This document shows positions 8,084-16,443 of a stretch of DNA of 64,000 nt, piece after piece. Location of the stretch: NCBI GenBank assembly GCA_016868295.1, contig VGHJ01000008.1, forward strand, positions 1-64,000, written 5' to 3'. The position numbers and the translations under genes are program-made. The stretch comes from Betaproteobacteria bacterium (GTDB lineage Bacteria; Pseudomonadota; Gammaproteobacteria; Burkholderiales; Rhodocyclaceae). The notes beneath the pieces were generated by a model that was given only the letters and a program-made list of their open reading frames with translations, ran no database searches and was not told the origin of the DNA. Position 1 is the first letter of the stretch. Every line of letters starts with the position of its first letter.

Positions 8084-10165
8084 GTGAGCAAATCCATTAC
8101 GACGCGCGCCGCCGGGCTGTTCAGCCAGGCGGCGGGGCTGGGGCGCGGCAGCCTCGACGCGGGCGAGCTGCAGGCGCTGCTCGATGAACTGGGCGTCGCC
8201 CTCGACGCCGCCGCGCCGGCCGGGGCGGCGGAGATCCGCATCAGCCTGAATTGCACGCGCGAATTCGGCATGGTTCTCAGCGCCGGCCTCGGCGGGCTGG
8301 AGGCCGAGCTCGACGAGAACAACTTCCGCCGCGACCGCGCCTCCGTGTATGCCGCCGCGGCGCTGACCGATGCCGAGGATTTCCTGCGTCTCTTCCAGCG
8401 CACGCTGGCCTGGCAGAAGCTCGCCGCCGTGGCGCGGCGCACGGGCAAGCCCGCGCCCGAGGGCGCGCTGAAGGACTGCTTCGGCAAGCTGCTGGCGCTG
8501 GCGCAGGCCTTCGCGCCCGACAACGCCGATGCCCCCTGCGTGCTGCAGGCACTGGAGCTCAACCCGGCGCTGGCCGGCGAGCACATCACGGTACGTGCAG
8601 CCGAGTGTTCCTTCGGCGCGCCGCAGCCCGCTCGCCTGCCGCGCCCGATCGGGAAGATCGACAAGCTGATCCACCCCAAGCGCATCGGCATCATCGGCGT
8701 CTCCGGCAGCGGCATGAACTTCGGCCGCATCATCCTGCGCAACCTGATGGGCAGCGGCTATCCGAAGGAGCAGCTGCTGGTGCTCAAGCCGGGCGAGGCG
8801 GAGATCGACGGCGTGAAGTGCATCGAGGGTCTCAAGGCCATCGACGGCAAGCTGGACCTTCTCATCGTCGCGGTGGCGGCGAGCGCGGTGTACGAACTGG
8901 TCGACGAGATCATCGCTTCGGATGCCGTCGAGGCGGTGATGCTCATCCCCGGCAGCATGGGCGAGACGAAGAAGAGCCGCGAACCGGCGGCGGCGCTGGC
9001 CGGCCGCATCAACGCGGCGCACGGCAAGTCCGGCGGCGGGCCGATCTTCCTTGGCGCCAACTGCCTCGGCGTGGTGTCGCATCCGGGCGCCTACGATTCC
9101 TGGTTCATTCCGCTCGAGCGCCTGCCCAAGCCGCAGAAGAAGCCGGTGAGGAACTCCGTCATGCTCTCGCAGAGCGGCGCCTTCATGATCACGCGCCTGT
9201 CGCAGAACCCCTGGCTCGACCCGGCCTACATGCTGGCGCTGGGCAACCAGACCGATCTCACCCACGGCGACATGCTGAGCTACTTCGCTGCGCTGCCGGG
9301 CATCGAGACGCTGGGCATCTACATCGAGGGCTTCAAGGACCTCGATGGCCTGCAGTTCGCGAAAGCCGTGCGCAAGGCCGTGCTCAACGGCAAGCAGGTG
9401 GTGGTGTACAAGTCCGGCCGCACGGCGCCGGGCCAGGGCGGCGTGATGGGCCACACGGCGTCGATTGCCGGCGGCCTGACGCTGTTCGAATCGGTGGTGC
9501 GCCACGCCGGCGCCATCGTCGTCGAGGACTTCAACACCTTCGACGACCTGTTCTACATCGCCGGCGCGCTGCAGGACAAGAAGATCGGCGGCAAGCGGCT
9601 GGGCGCCATCAGCGGCGCCGGCTTCGAGGCGGTCGGCATGGCCGACAGCATCGACAGCGACGGTTTCGGGATGGAGATGGGCGCGCTCGAGGAGGCCACC
9701 GTGAAGAAGATCGAGGAGATCCTCGTCGTCAAGAAGCTCGACCAGCTGGTCGAGGTGAGGAATCCGCTCGACATCAATCCGGGCGCCGACGACGAGTGCC
9801 ACCTGCAGATCACCGAGGTCTTCCTGCAGGATCCGAACATCGACGCCGTGGTGGTCGGCCTCGACCCGACCGCGCCGGCGGTCTGCGCCCTCGAGGAAAG
9901 CAAGCTGCGCCCCGGCCACGACATCGCCAGCCCGAAGAGCACGGTGAGCCTGATGCCGGCGCTGGTGGTGCGCAACGACAAGCCGGTGATCGGCATCGTC
10001 GACGGCGGCAAGCTCTACGACGCCATGAGCGCCGGCCTCATGGACCAGGGCGTGTGCGTCTTCCGCAACTGCGCGCGCGGCACCAAGGCGCTGGTGCGCT
10101 ATGTCGAGGCGCGGCAGAATGCCGATTACCTGAAGCACCGCCGTCCCGGCGGGACTGACTTTTAA
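8084..10165 (+). CDS. NDP-forming acyl-CoA synthetase-like protein (succinyl-CoA synthetase alpha type)
   Basis: The 693-residue protein has a CoA-binding Rossmann domain from about residue 195 (PKRIGIIGVSGSGMNFGRII). Two further succinyl-CoA-synthetase-like domains follow. GHTASIAGG near 455-463 supplies the histidine that is phosphorylated in ADP-forming acyl-CoA synthetases. There is no ATP-grasp (beta) domain at the C terminus. The first 190 residues match nothing I recognise and are unusual for the family. The GTG start follows GGGAGG (8070-8075). A thioesterase gene follows 10 bp downstream. It may make or hydrolyse an aryl- or dicarboxylyl-CoA in the arylacetate pathway, but the substrate is not evident and a separate beta subunit would be needed. 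Its last codons and stop lie inside a copy of the 25-bp motif. Confidence 0.72.
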   Translation: MSKSITTRAAGLFSQAAGLGRGSLDAGELQALLDELGVALDAAAPAGAAEIRISLNCTREFGMVLSAGLGGLEAELDENNFRRDRASVYAAAALTDAEDFLRLFQRTLAWQKLAAVARRTGKPAPEGALKDCFGKLLALAQAFAPDNADAPCVLQALELNPALAGEHITVRAAECSFGAPQPARLPRPIGKIDKLIHPKRIGIIGVSGSGMNFGRIILRNLMGSGYPKEQLLVLKPGEAEIDGVKCIEGLKAIDGKLDLLIVAVAASAVYELVDEIIASDAVEAVMLIPGSMGETKKSREPAAALAGRINAAHGKSGGGPIFLGANCLGVVSHPGAYDSWFIPLERLPKPQKKPVRNSVMLSQSGAFMITRLSQNPWLDPAYMLALGNQTDLTHGDMLSYFAALPGIETLGIYIEGFKDLDGLQFAKAVRKAVLNGKQVVVYKSGRTAPGQGGVMGHTASIAGGLTLFESVVRHAGAIVVEDFNTFDDLFYIAGALQDKKIGGKRLGAISGAGFEAVGMADSIDSDGFGMEMGALEEATVKKIEEILVVKKLDQLVEVRNPLDINPGADDECHLQITEVFLQDPNIDAVVVGLDPTAPAVCALEESKLRPGHDIASPKSTVSLMPALVVRNDKPVIGIVDGGKLYDAMSAGLMDQGVCVFRNCARGTKALVRYVEARQNADYLKHRRPGGTDF
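10139..10163 (-). repeat. 25-bp interspersed motif, copy 2 (3' end of CoA-ligase gene)
   Basis: On the minus strand it reads AAAAGTCAGTC, an 8-base centre and ACGGCG, identical to copy 9. Read on the plus strand it encodes the last residues RRPGGTDF, and the following bases complete the TAA stop. Confidence 0.8.
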
Positions 10166-10175
10166 GAGGATCATC

Positions 10176-10583
10176 ATGAGCGACACGCTGAAACCCGGCC
10201 TTACCGCCACCGTCCGCATCACGGTCGACACCGCCCGCACCATCGGCTTCATGGGCGAGGAACTGCGCGTGTATTCGACGCCGAGCCTGCTCTACGATGT
10301 GGAAGTGGCCTGCCGCGAGCTGATCCTGCCCCATGTCGGCGAGGGCAAGGACTCGGTCGGCACGCGCGTCGAGTTCGACCACGTCGGCGCCACGCTGCTC
10401 GGCATGTGGGTGGAGATCACCGTCAAGCTGACGGAAGTGAACGGTCCCGCCGTGACCTTCGAGTTCTCCGCGCGCGATGCGGTGGAGGAGGTGGCGCGCG
10501 GCAAGCACAGCCGTTTCGTCGTCGGGCTGGAGAAGACCGCGCAGCGGCTGAAGGCCAAGCAGGCGAAGGCGGCGGGGGGCTGA
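10176..10583 (+). CDS. Hotdog-fold acyl-CoA thioesterase, FlK-like
   Basis: The 135-residue protein resembles the fluoroacetyl-CoA thioesterase (FlK) type of single hotdog domain. Residues at the positions of the FlK catalytic triad are present: T35 in VYSTPSLL, E43 in DVEVACRE and H69 in VEFDHVGATLLG. It lies 10 bp after the CoA-synthetase-like gene and ends 4 bp from the end of the convergent padJ. It may release CoA from stalled or inhibitory acyl-CoA intermediates of arylacetate breakdown; the true substrate is unknown. Confidence 0.8.
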   Translation: MSDTLKPGLTATVRITVDTARTIGFMGEELRVYSTPSLLYDVEVACRELILPHVGEGKDSVGTRVEFDHVGATLLGMWVEITVKLTEVNGPAVTFEFSARDAVEEVARGKHSRFVVGLEKTAQRLKAKQAKAAGG

Positions 10584-10587
10584 GTCC

Positions 10588-11871
10588 TCAGCGCTTGTCC
10601 ACCACCCGCCGCGCCTTGCCGAGCGAGCGCTCGATGCTCGCGACCGGCACCACGCGCACGCGGGCGGATATCCCGATGTAGGACTTGATGTGGTGCTGAA
10701 GCTCGGCGGCGGCCTGGCTGCGGGCATCGGCGTTGTCGGCCTCGGGCCGCATTTCCACCAGCACGTCCACCTCATCCAGGTGCTGCGGCCGCGCCACCTC
10801 GATGACGTAGTGCGGGGCGAGGGCGGTGCTCTTCAGGATCAGCTCTTCGATCTGGCTCGGGAAGACGTTCACGCCGCGGATGATGAGCATGTCGTCGGAG
10901 CGCCCGGCGAACTTGTCCAGGCGCCGCATCGGCCGCGCCGTGCCGGGCAGCAGGCGCGTGAGGTCGCGCGTGCGATAGCGGATCATCGGCAGCGCCTCCT
11001 TGGTCAGCGTGGTCAGGACGAGCTCGCCGAATTCGCCGTCGGGCAGCGCCTCGCCGGTGGATGGATCGACGATCTCCGGGTAGAAGTGGTCCTCCCAGAT
11101 CGTCAGCCCGTCCTTCGTCTCGAAGCACTCCATGGCCACGCCGGGACCGATGACCTCCGAGAGGCCGTAGCACTCCATGACGTGGATGTTCATGCGCGCC
11201 TCGATGGCGGCGCGCATTTCGCGCGTGCAAGGTTCGCCGCCGGCCAGGGCGAGCTTCAGGCCGGTCGAGGCCGGGTCGATGCCCTGCGCGGCGAAGCCGT
11301 CGGCCAAGGTGAGCAGGTAGGAGGGCGTGCAGCAGACGATGCGCGGCCGGAAGTCGGCGATGAGCTGCACCTGCTTCTCGGTCTGGCCGCCCGATACGGG
11401 AACAACCGTGCAGCCGAGGCGTTCGGCGCCGTAGTGGAAGCCCAGTCCGCCGGTGAACAGACCATAGCCGTAGGTGTTGTGCAGCAGGTCACCCGGGCGG
11501 CCGCCGGCGGCGTGGATCGAGCGCGCCATGACGTTCGCCCAGAGGTAGAGGTCGCCCTGCGTGTAGCCGACCACGGTCGGCTTGCCGGTGGTGCCGCTGG
11601 ATGCGTGCAGTCGCGCGATCCGTTCGCGCGGCACGGCAAACAGGCCGAAGGGATAGGCGTCGCGCAGGTCGGCCTTGGTGGAGAACGGAAAGCGGGCGAG
11701 GTCGGCGAGCGAGTGAAGGTCTTCCGGCCGCACGCCGGCGCGCTCGAACTTGCGCCGCATCGGCGCGACGTTGCGCCAGGCATGGGTCAGGCTTTTTTGC
11801 AGGCGGTCGAGTTGCAGCGCGCTGAGCTCGGTCCGGCTGGTGCGCTCGACGGGTTCGAAGACTTCGCTCAT
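10588..11871 (-). CDS. padJ: Phenylacetate-CoA ligase (AMP-forming)
   Basis: The 427-residue protein matches the short PaaK/PadJ type of adenylate-forming ligase, which makes phenylacetyl-CoA from phenylacetate, ATP and CoA. The AMP-binding loop SSGTTGKPT is at 91-99. GGQTEKQVQLI and the C-terminal lid (IEELILKSTALAPHYVIEV) are typical. The ATG at 11871 gives the normal family length but lacks a good ribosome site. A TTG 18 codons upstream overlaps the FNR-like box and is less likely. The gene is divergent from padBCD, which uses its product, so padJ is preferred to aerobic paaK; no aerobic paa genes are nearby. Confidence 0.9.
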   Translation of the reverse strand: MSEVFEPVERTSRTELSALQLDRLQKSLTHAWRNVAPMRRKFERAGVRPEDLHSLADLARFPFSTKADLRDAYPFGLFAVPRERIARLHASSGTTGKPTVVGYTQGDLYLWANVMARSIHAAGGRPGDLLHNTYGYGLFTGGLGFHYGAERLGCTVVPVSGGQTEKQVQLIADFRPRIVCCTPSYLLTLADGFAAQGIDPASTGLKLALAGGEPCTREMRAAIEARMNIHVMECYGLSEVIGPGVAMECFETKDGLTIWEDHFYPEIVDPSTGEALPDGEFGELVLTTLTKEALPMIRYRTRDLTRLLPGTARPMRRLDKFAGRSDDMLIIRGVNVFPSQIEELILKSTALAPHYVIEVARPQHLDEVDVLVEMRPEADNADARSQAAAELQHHIKSYIGISARVRVVPVASIERSLGKARRVVDKR

Positions 11872-11911
11872 TTTCAGGAGTTTACCCCATAAGGCGATGA
11901 ATGGACCTTGT

Positions 11912-11925
11912 TTGATCAGGGTCAA
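11912..11925. promoter_or_regulatory. FNR/Anr-like box between padJ and padB
   Basis: TTGATCAGGGTCAA matches TTGAT-N4-ATCAA with one mismatch, the same deviation as the box at 2492. It lies in the intergenic region of the divergent padJ and padB units. The AT-rich stretch at 11945-11990 downstream on the plus strand can hold the padB -10 region, so oxygen-dependent control of both units from one site is plausible. Confidence 0.5.
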
Positions 11926-12026
11926 ACGCGGTGCTTGCCCTATCCTTCTAAATGATACAAAATAAGTAATAGAAAAAGCATTATGTGAATCATCAAAGAG
12001 CGGGACGCTGCACCGAGGAGGAGAGC

Positions 12027-12092
12027 ATGAACCGTATTGCCTGCGCGATCGACGCGCAAAAACGTATCACGACGCGCGGGGCGGCAGCGTGA
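12027..12092 (+). CDS. Short leader ORF coupled to padB
   Basis: A 21-codon frame begins MNRIACAIDAQKR and ends GAAA. It has the strong ribosome site GAGGAGGAG (12015-12023) four bases before its ATG. Its TGA stop overlaps the GTG start of padB as GTGA, and padB has no ribosome site of its own beyond a weak GGGGCGG. This suggests translational coupling rather than a functional peptide. No protein family is recognisable. Confidence 0.5.
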   Translation: MNRIACAIDAQKRITTRGAAA

Positions 12093-14830
12093 GCGCGGCC
12101 GCCGCGAAATCCGTCAGGAAGGTGCCGCAGTACTGCTACCAGTGCGTGGCGGGCCCCGACCTGCTCACCGTCAAGGTGGAGGACGGCGTCGCCACCGAAG
12201 TCGAGCCGAACTTCGCCGCCTGCGGCGTGCATCCCGGCGCCGGCAAGTGCTGCGTCAAGGCCTACGGCATCATCCAGAAGACCTACAGCCCGAACCGGCT
12301 CCTGCAGCCGATGAAACGCAGCAACCCGAAGAAGGGGCGCGACGAGGATCCCGGCTTCGTGCCGATCTCCTGGGGCGAGGCCTTCGACCTCATCGGCGCG
12401 AAGATGAAGGAAGTGCGCGCCCGCGGGCTCAGAAACGAATACGGCTATCCGCGCGTGGCGGCGAGCTTCGGCGGCGGCGGCATCCCGACCTACTACATGG
12501 GCACTTTCCCGGCCTTCCTCTCCGCCTGGGGGCCGGTGGACTTCAGCTACGGCAGCGGCCAGGGCGTCAGTTGCACGCATTCCGAGCACCTCTACGGCGA
12601 GCTGTGGCACCGCGCCTTCACCGTCTGCCCGGACACGCCGAGTTGCAACTACGTGCTGTCCTTCGGCGCCAACGTCGAGGCCTCGGGCGGCGTGGTCGGC
12701 GCCTGGCGCCACGGCGAGGCGCGCAGCCGCGGCATGAAGCGCGTCCAGATCGAGCCGCACCTGTCGGTCACCGGCGCCGCCTCGGCCGAGTGGGTGCCGA
12801 TCAAGCCGAAGACCGATGCCGCCTTCCTCTTCGGCCTGGTGCATGTGCTGGTGTGCGAGATGCCGCGCGAGAAACTCGACGTCTTCTTCCTCAAGCACCA
12901 CACCGGCTCGCCCTATCTGATCGGCCCCAACGGCTTCTACCTGCGCGACCCGGCGACGAAGAAGCCGCTGCTGTGGGACCTCAAGCGCAACGCCGCCGTG
13001 TCCTTCGACACACCCGATACCGAGCCGGCGCTGGACGGGACGTTCACCGTAGATGCCATCGAGGTCGGCGCCGACGAGGACCAGTGGACGCACCGGGGAC
13101 TGGCGGCGCAGACGGCCTTCGGCAAGCTGGTCGAGCGCGTGCGGCCCTACACGCCCGAGTGGGCCGAGAAAACCTGCGACGTGCGCGAAGGCACGGTGCG
13201 GCGCCTGGCCCACGAGTTCGTCGAACAGGCGCAGGTGGGCGCCACGGTGGAGATCGACGGCGAACTGCTGCCATTCCGGCCGGTGTCGATCCAGTTCGGC
13301 CGCACGGTGAACAACGGCTGGGGCGCCTACGAGTGCTGCTATGGACGCACCCTGCTGGCCTGCCTGGTCGGCGCGCTGGAAGTGCCGGGCGGCACTCTCG
13401 GCACCACGGTGCGGCTGAACCGCCCGGCGACGACGCGCCAGGCGAGCGTGAAGATCAACCCGGACGGCTTCATGCACTACCCGATGAACCCAACCGACAA
13501 GGCGCACTGGGCGGCGAAGCCCAAGGTGCGCAACGCCCACGACACCATGGTGCCGCTCTCGGCCAGTTCGCCCTGGAGCACGGCGCTGGGGCCCACCCAT
13601 TTCTCGTGGATGTTCCAGAAGGAGTCGCCCGACGAGAACTGGCCGAAGGTGACGCCGCCCGACGTCTGGTTCTGCTATCGCACCAACCCGTCGATCTCGT
13701 TCTGGGACACCAGGGAACTTGCCAAGCGCATCGCCGAGTTTCCCTTCGTCGTCGCCTTCGCCTACCACCGCGACGAGACCAACCACATGGCGGACGTGTT
13801 GCTGCCAGAGAGCACGGATTTCGAGAGCACGCAGCTCATTCGCATCGGCGGCAGCAAGTTCATCGAGCAGTTCTGGGACCATGAGGGCTTCGCCCTGCGC
13901 CAGCCCGCCGTCGCGCCTGCCGGCGAGACGCGCGACTTCACCGACATCGCCACCGAGCTGGCCGACCGCGCCGGACTGCTGCGCGAGTACAACGAGGCGC
14001 TCAACCGCGGCGCCGCCGGCGTGCCGCTCTCCAACCACGAGTGGGACTTCCGCCTCGACGCGGAGAAAAAGCACGACGCCGCCACCATCTGGGACCACGC
14101 CTGCCGCGCCGCCAGCGCCGAGCTCACCGAGGGCCGCGAGACGGACGGCCTCGACTGGTTCAAGGAGAAGGGCCTGCGCACGCGACCGATCTCGCGCCTG
14201 TCGTGGTACCTCTTTCCCGAGCTGCGCAGGCAGGGCATCCGCTTCGAGATGCCCTTCCAGGAGCGCCTCTACCGCGTCGGTGTCGAGCTGGGGCGCCGCC
14301 TGCACGAGCGCGGCATCCACTGGTGGGACGTGCAACTCGAGGAATACGGCGGCCTGCCCAAGGTGCTCGATTTTCCGGGCATCTGGGAAAAGGAGACGGT
14401 AAAGCAGGGCGGCGCCGGCGCGCTGGAAAAATACCCCTTCTGGCTCATCACCGCGCGCAGCATGCAGTACGCCTGGGGCAGCAACGTCGGCGTGCAGCTC
14501 ATGAACGAGGTCGGCGGCAACGTGCGCGGCCACAAAGGCGTGCTGATCAACCGCCGCCGCGCGCAGGAGCTGGGCATCGAGGACGGCGACCAGGTGGAGG
14601 TGAGCTCCTACGTCGGCACCACGCGCGGGCCTGCCGTGCTGGCCGAAGGCATTCGCCCCGACACCCTGCTCATGATGGGCCAGTTCGACCACTGGGCCAC
14701 GCCGTATGCGAAGGACCTCAACAAGCCGAGCATGAACAGCCTGATCCCGATGTCGATCGCGCTCACCGACTCCACCGGTTCCTCGGCCGACATCGTGCGC
14801 GTCGGCGTGAAGAAGCTGGAGGCTGCGTAA
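12089..14830 (+). CDS. padB: Phenylacetyl-CoA:acceptor oxidoreductase, molybdopterin subunit
   Basis: The 913-residue protein belongs to the DMSO-reductase superfamily of Mo-bis-pterin oxidoreductases. It is the catalytic subunit that converts phenylacetyl-CoA to phenylglyoxylate with quinone as acceptor. The N terminus has cysteines at 16, 19, 45, 54 and 55; the usual third cysteine three residues after C19 is absent, so cluster ligation is not canonical. The C-terminal dinucleotide-binding domain spans about 785-900 (YPFWLITARSMQYAWGSNVG near its start). No twin-arginine signal is seen, so the enzyme should face the cytoplasm, as needed for a CoA-thioester substrate. The GTG start overlaps the stop of a leader ORF. 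padC begins immediately after its TAA. Identity rests on the complete padB-I order. Confidence 0.9.
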   Translation: MSAAAAKSVRKVPQYCYQCVAGPDLLTVKVEDGVATEVEPNFAACGVHPGAGKCCVKAYGIIQKTYSPNRLLQPMKRSNPKKGRDEDPGFVPISWGEAFDLIGAKMKEVRARGLRNEYGYPRVAASFGGGGIPTYYMGTFPAFLSAWGPVDFSYGSGQGVSCTHSEHLYGELWHRAFTVCPDTPSCNYVLSFGANVEASGGVVGAWRHGEARSRGMKRVQIEPHLSVTGAASAEWVPIKPKTDAAFLFGLVHVLVCEMPREKLDVFFLKHHTGSPYLIGPNGFYLRDPATKKPLLWDLKRNAAVSFDTPDTEPALDGTFTVDAIEVGADEDQWTHRGLAAQTAFGKLVERVRPYTPEWAEKTCDVREGTVRRLAHEFVEQAQVGATVEIDGELLPFRPVSIQFGRTVNNGWGAYECCYGRTLLACLVGALEVPGGTLGTTVRLNRPATTRQASVKINPDGFMHYPMNPTDKAHWAAKPKVRNAHDTMVPLSASSPWSTALGPTHFSWMFQKESPDENWPKVTPPDVWFCYRTNPSISFWDTRELAKRIAEFPFVVAFAYHRDETNHMADVLLPESTDFESTQLIRIGGSKFIEQFWDHEGFALRQPAVAPAGETRDFTDIATELADRAGLLREYNEALNRGAAGVPLSNHEWDFRLDAEKKHDAATIWDHACRAASAELTEGRETDGLDWFKEKGLRTRPISRLSWYLFPELRRQGIRFEMPFQERLYRVGVELGRRLHERGIHWWDVQLEEYGGLPKVLDFPGIWEKETVKQGGAGALEKYPFWLITARSMQYAWGSNVGVQLMNEVGGNVRGHKGVLINRRRAQELGIEDGDQVEVSSYVGTTRGPAVLAEGIRPDTLLMMGQFDHWATPYAKDLNKPSMNSLIPMSIALTDSTGSSADIVRVGVKKLEAA

Positions 14831-15478
14831 ATGGCCCGCTACATCATGACCGCCGACCTGCGCCGCTGCATCGGCTGCCAGACCTGCACGGCCGCCTGCC
14901 GCCACGCCAACGGCACGCCGCCTGGCGTGCAGTGGCGCAAGGTGCTCGACATCGAAAGCGGCGAGTTCCCCGACGTGCGCAGGAGTTTCGTGCCGGTGGG
15001 CTGCATGCACTGCGCCGATCCGCCCTGCATGCACGTCTGCCCGTCTACCGCCACCTTCCAGCGCAAGGACGGCATCGTCGATATCGACTACGACCTGTGC
15101 ATCGGCTGCGGCTATTGCGCCGTCGCCTGCCCCTACCAGGCGCGCTACATCGTGCACAAGCGCGAGTTCGCCTACGGCGAGCGGCCAACCGAGCAGGAGG
15201 AGGCGCGCTTCGATCCGAAGCGCATGTCGGTGGCGATGAAGTGCAATTTCTGCAAGGATCGCGTCGACCTGGCCAAGGAAACGGGGCTGACGCCGGGCGT
15301 CGACCCGGAAGCGACGCCGGCCTGCGTGAACTCCTGCATCGCCGGCGTGCTGGCCTTCGGCGACCGCGAGGACCCGGACAGCAACGTCTCGCAGCTGCTC
15401 GCCGAGCACCAGTTCTTCCGCATGCACGAGGAGCTCGGCACCGACCCCGGTTTCTATTACATTTTCGACAAGAAGTGA
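14831..15478 (+). CDS. padC: Phenylacetyl-CoA:acceptor oxidoreductase, iron-sulfur subunit
   Basis: The 215-residue protein is a DmsB/NrfC-type four-cluster ferredoxin subunit. The cluster motifs are CIGCQTCTAAC near residue 14, CMHCADPPCMHVC near 58, CIGCGYCAVAC near 92, and a split CNFC...CVNSC set in the second half. It carries electrons from the molybdenum subunit PadB to the membrane anchor PadD. Its ATG follows the padB stop with no gap, and padD begins 7 bp after its stop, so the three subunits are cotranscribed and coupled. Confidence 0.92.
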   Translation: MARYIMTADLRRCIGCQTCTAACRHANGTPPGVQWRKVLDIESGEFPDVRRSFVPVGCMHCADPPCMHVCPSTATFQRKDGIVDIDYDLCIGCGYCAVACPYQARYIVHKREFAYGERPTEQEEARFDPKRMSVAMKCNFCKDRVDLAKETGLTPGVDPEATPACVNSCIAGVLAFGDREDPDSNVSQLLAEHQFFRMHEELGTDPGFYYIFDKK

Positions 15479-15485
15479 GCGGCGC

Positions 15486-16382
15486 ATGAGCGCAACCAAG
15501 ATCCCCCCCGGCCGCGTCACCCCCTGGCACCAGACCAACTGGGACTGGCGCGCCGCCGGCAACTTCATCTGTGGCGGCACCGGCACCGGGCTGCTCTTCT
15601 TCGCTACCCTGGCCGCCGGCTCCGTCGACGCCTACCGCATCATGGCGCTCGTCGCGCTGGCCTTCATCGGCGGCGGCCTCACCTGCGTCTGGCTGGAGAT
15701 CGGCAAGCCCCTGCGCGCGATCAACGTCTTCTTCCACCCGCAGACCTCGTGGATGACGCGCGAGGGCATGGTGGCCGTGCCGCTGTTCGCCTGTGGACTC
15801 GCCGCGCTGTGGTTCGGCGGCGGCCTCTTCGTCGGCATGGCGGCGCTGCTCGGCATCGTCTTCCTCTACTGCCAGGGGCGCATCCTGCAGGCCTCGAAGG
15901 GCATTCCCGCCTGGCGCGAGCCGAAGATCGTGCCGCTGATCCTCGCCACCGGCTTCGTCGAGGGGGCGGGGCTGGCGGCCGTGCTCTCGGCGCTGCTGCC
16001 CGGCGCCGGCCCGCGCTGGCTGGCCGGGGTGCTGCTCGGCGCCCTGATCCTGCGCCGCGTCGCCTGGATGTTCTATTTCAAGGCGATCGAGCAAAGCGGC
16101 CTGCCGAAGAAGGCCATGGATGTGCTGCGTCCCTTCGGCGCGAAGTTCGAGATGGTCGGCCAGCTCCTGCCGGAGATCATCATCGTCGTCGGTATTCTCT
16201 CCGGAGCCGTCGCGCCGGGACTGACTTTTCTGGCTGGGCTGGTGGCGCTGCTCGCTGGCTGGTGGCTGAAGTTCACCATCGTCACCCGCGCGGCCTACAA
16301 TCAGGGCTACGCGCTGCCGGTGCTGCCGGTGCGGGGGCAGGGCGAAGTGAAGCCGGGCATCAAGCCGGGCTGGACCAAGTAG
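15486..16382 (+). CDS. padD: Phenylacetyl-CoA:acceptor oxidoreductase, membrane anchor
   Basis: The 298-residue, highly hydrophobic protein has about eight membrane segments and resembles the DmsC/NrfD-type anchors. It should hold PadBC on the inner face of the membrane and pass electrons to quinone. An AVAPGLTF stretch between two hydrophobic segments (about residues 241-248) is encoded by a copy of the 25-bp motif read in reverse. The gene is 7 bp from padC and 61 bp from padE, which has its own strong ribosome site AAGGAGGAG. Confidence 0.86.
   Translation: MSATKIPPGRVTPWHQTNWDWRAAGNFICGGTGTGLLFFATLAAGSVDAYRIMALVALAFIGGGLTCVWLEIGKPLRAINVFFHPQTSWMTREGMVAVPLFACGLAALWFGGGLFVGMAALLGIVFLYCQGRILQASKGIPAWREPKIVPLILATGFVEGAGLAAVLSALLPGAGPRWLAGVLLGALILRRVAWMFYFKAIEQSGLPKKAMDVLRPFGAKFEMVGQLLPEIIIVVGILSGAVAPGLTFLAGLVALLAGWWLKFTIVTRAAYNQGYALPVLPVRGQGEVKPGIKPGWTK
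16205..16229 (-). repeat. 25-bp interspersed motif, copy 3 (inside padD)
   Basis: The minus strand reads AAAAGTCAGTC, an 8-base centre and ACGGCT. In the padD frame it encodes AVAPGLTF, compatible with a membrane-associated segment. No frameshift or obvious length change is caused. Confidence 0.75.
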
Positions 16383-16443
16383 AGAACCGGCCCCAGCCGG
16401 TCACGGTATCCCCAGAGAGACGCTCCCAAAGGAGGAGACGGGG

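Noticed and set aside
11871..11925. A TTG start for padJ 18 codons upstream
   Set aside because: It falls on the FNR-like box and would add residues not expected for the family.
11993..15586. A 1,197-codon minus-strand frame opposite padB and padC
   Set aside because: It shows the same antisense artefact. padB and padC have clear cofactor motifs, ribosome sites and conserved order.
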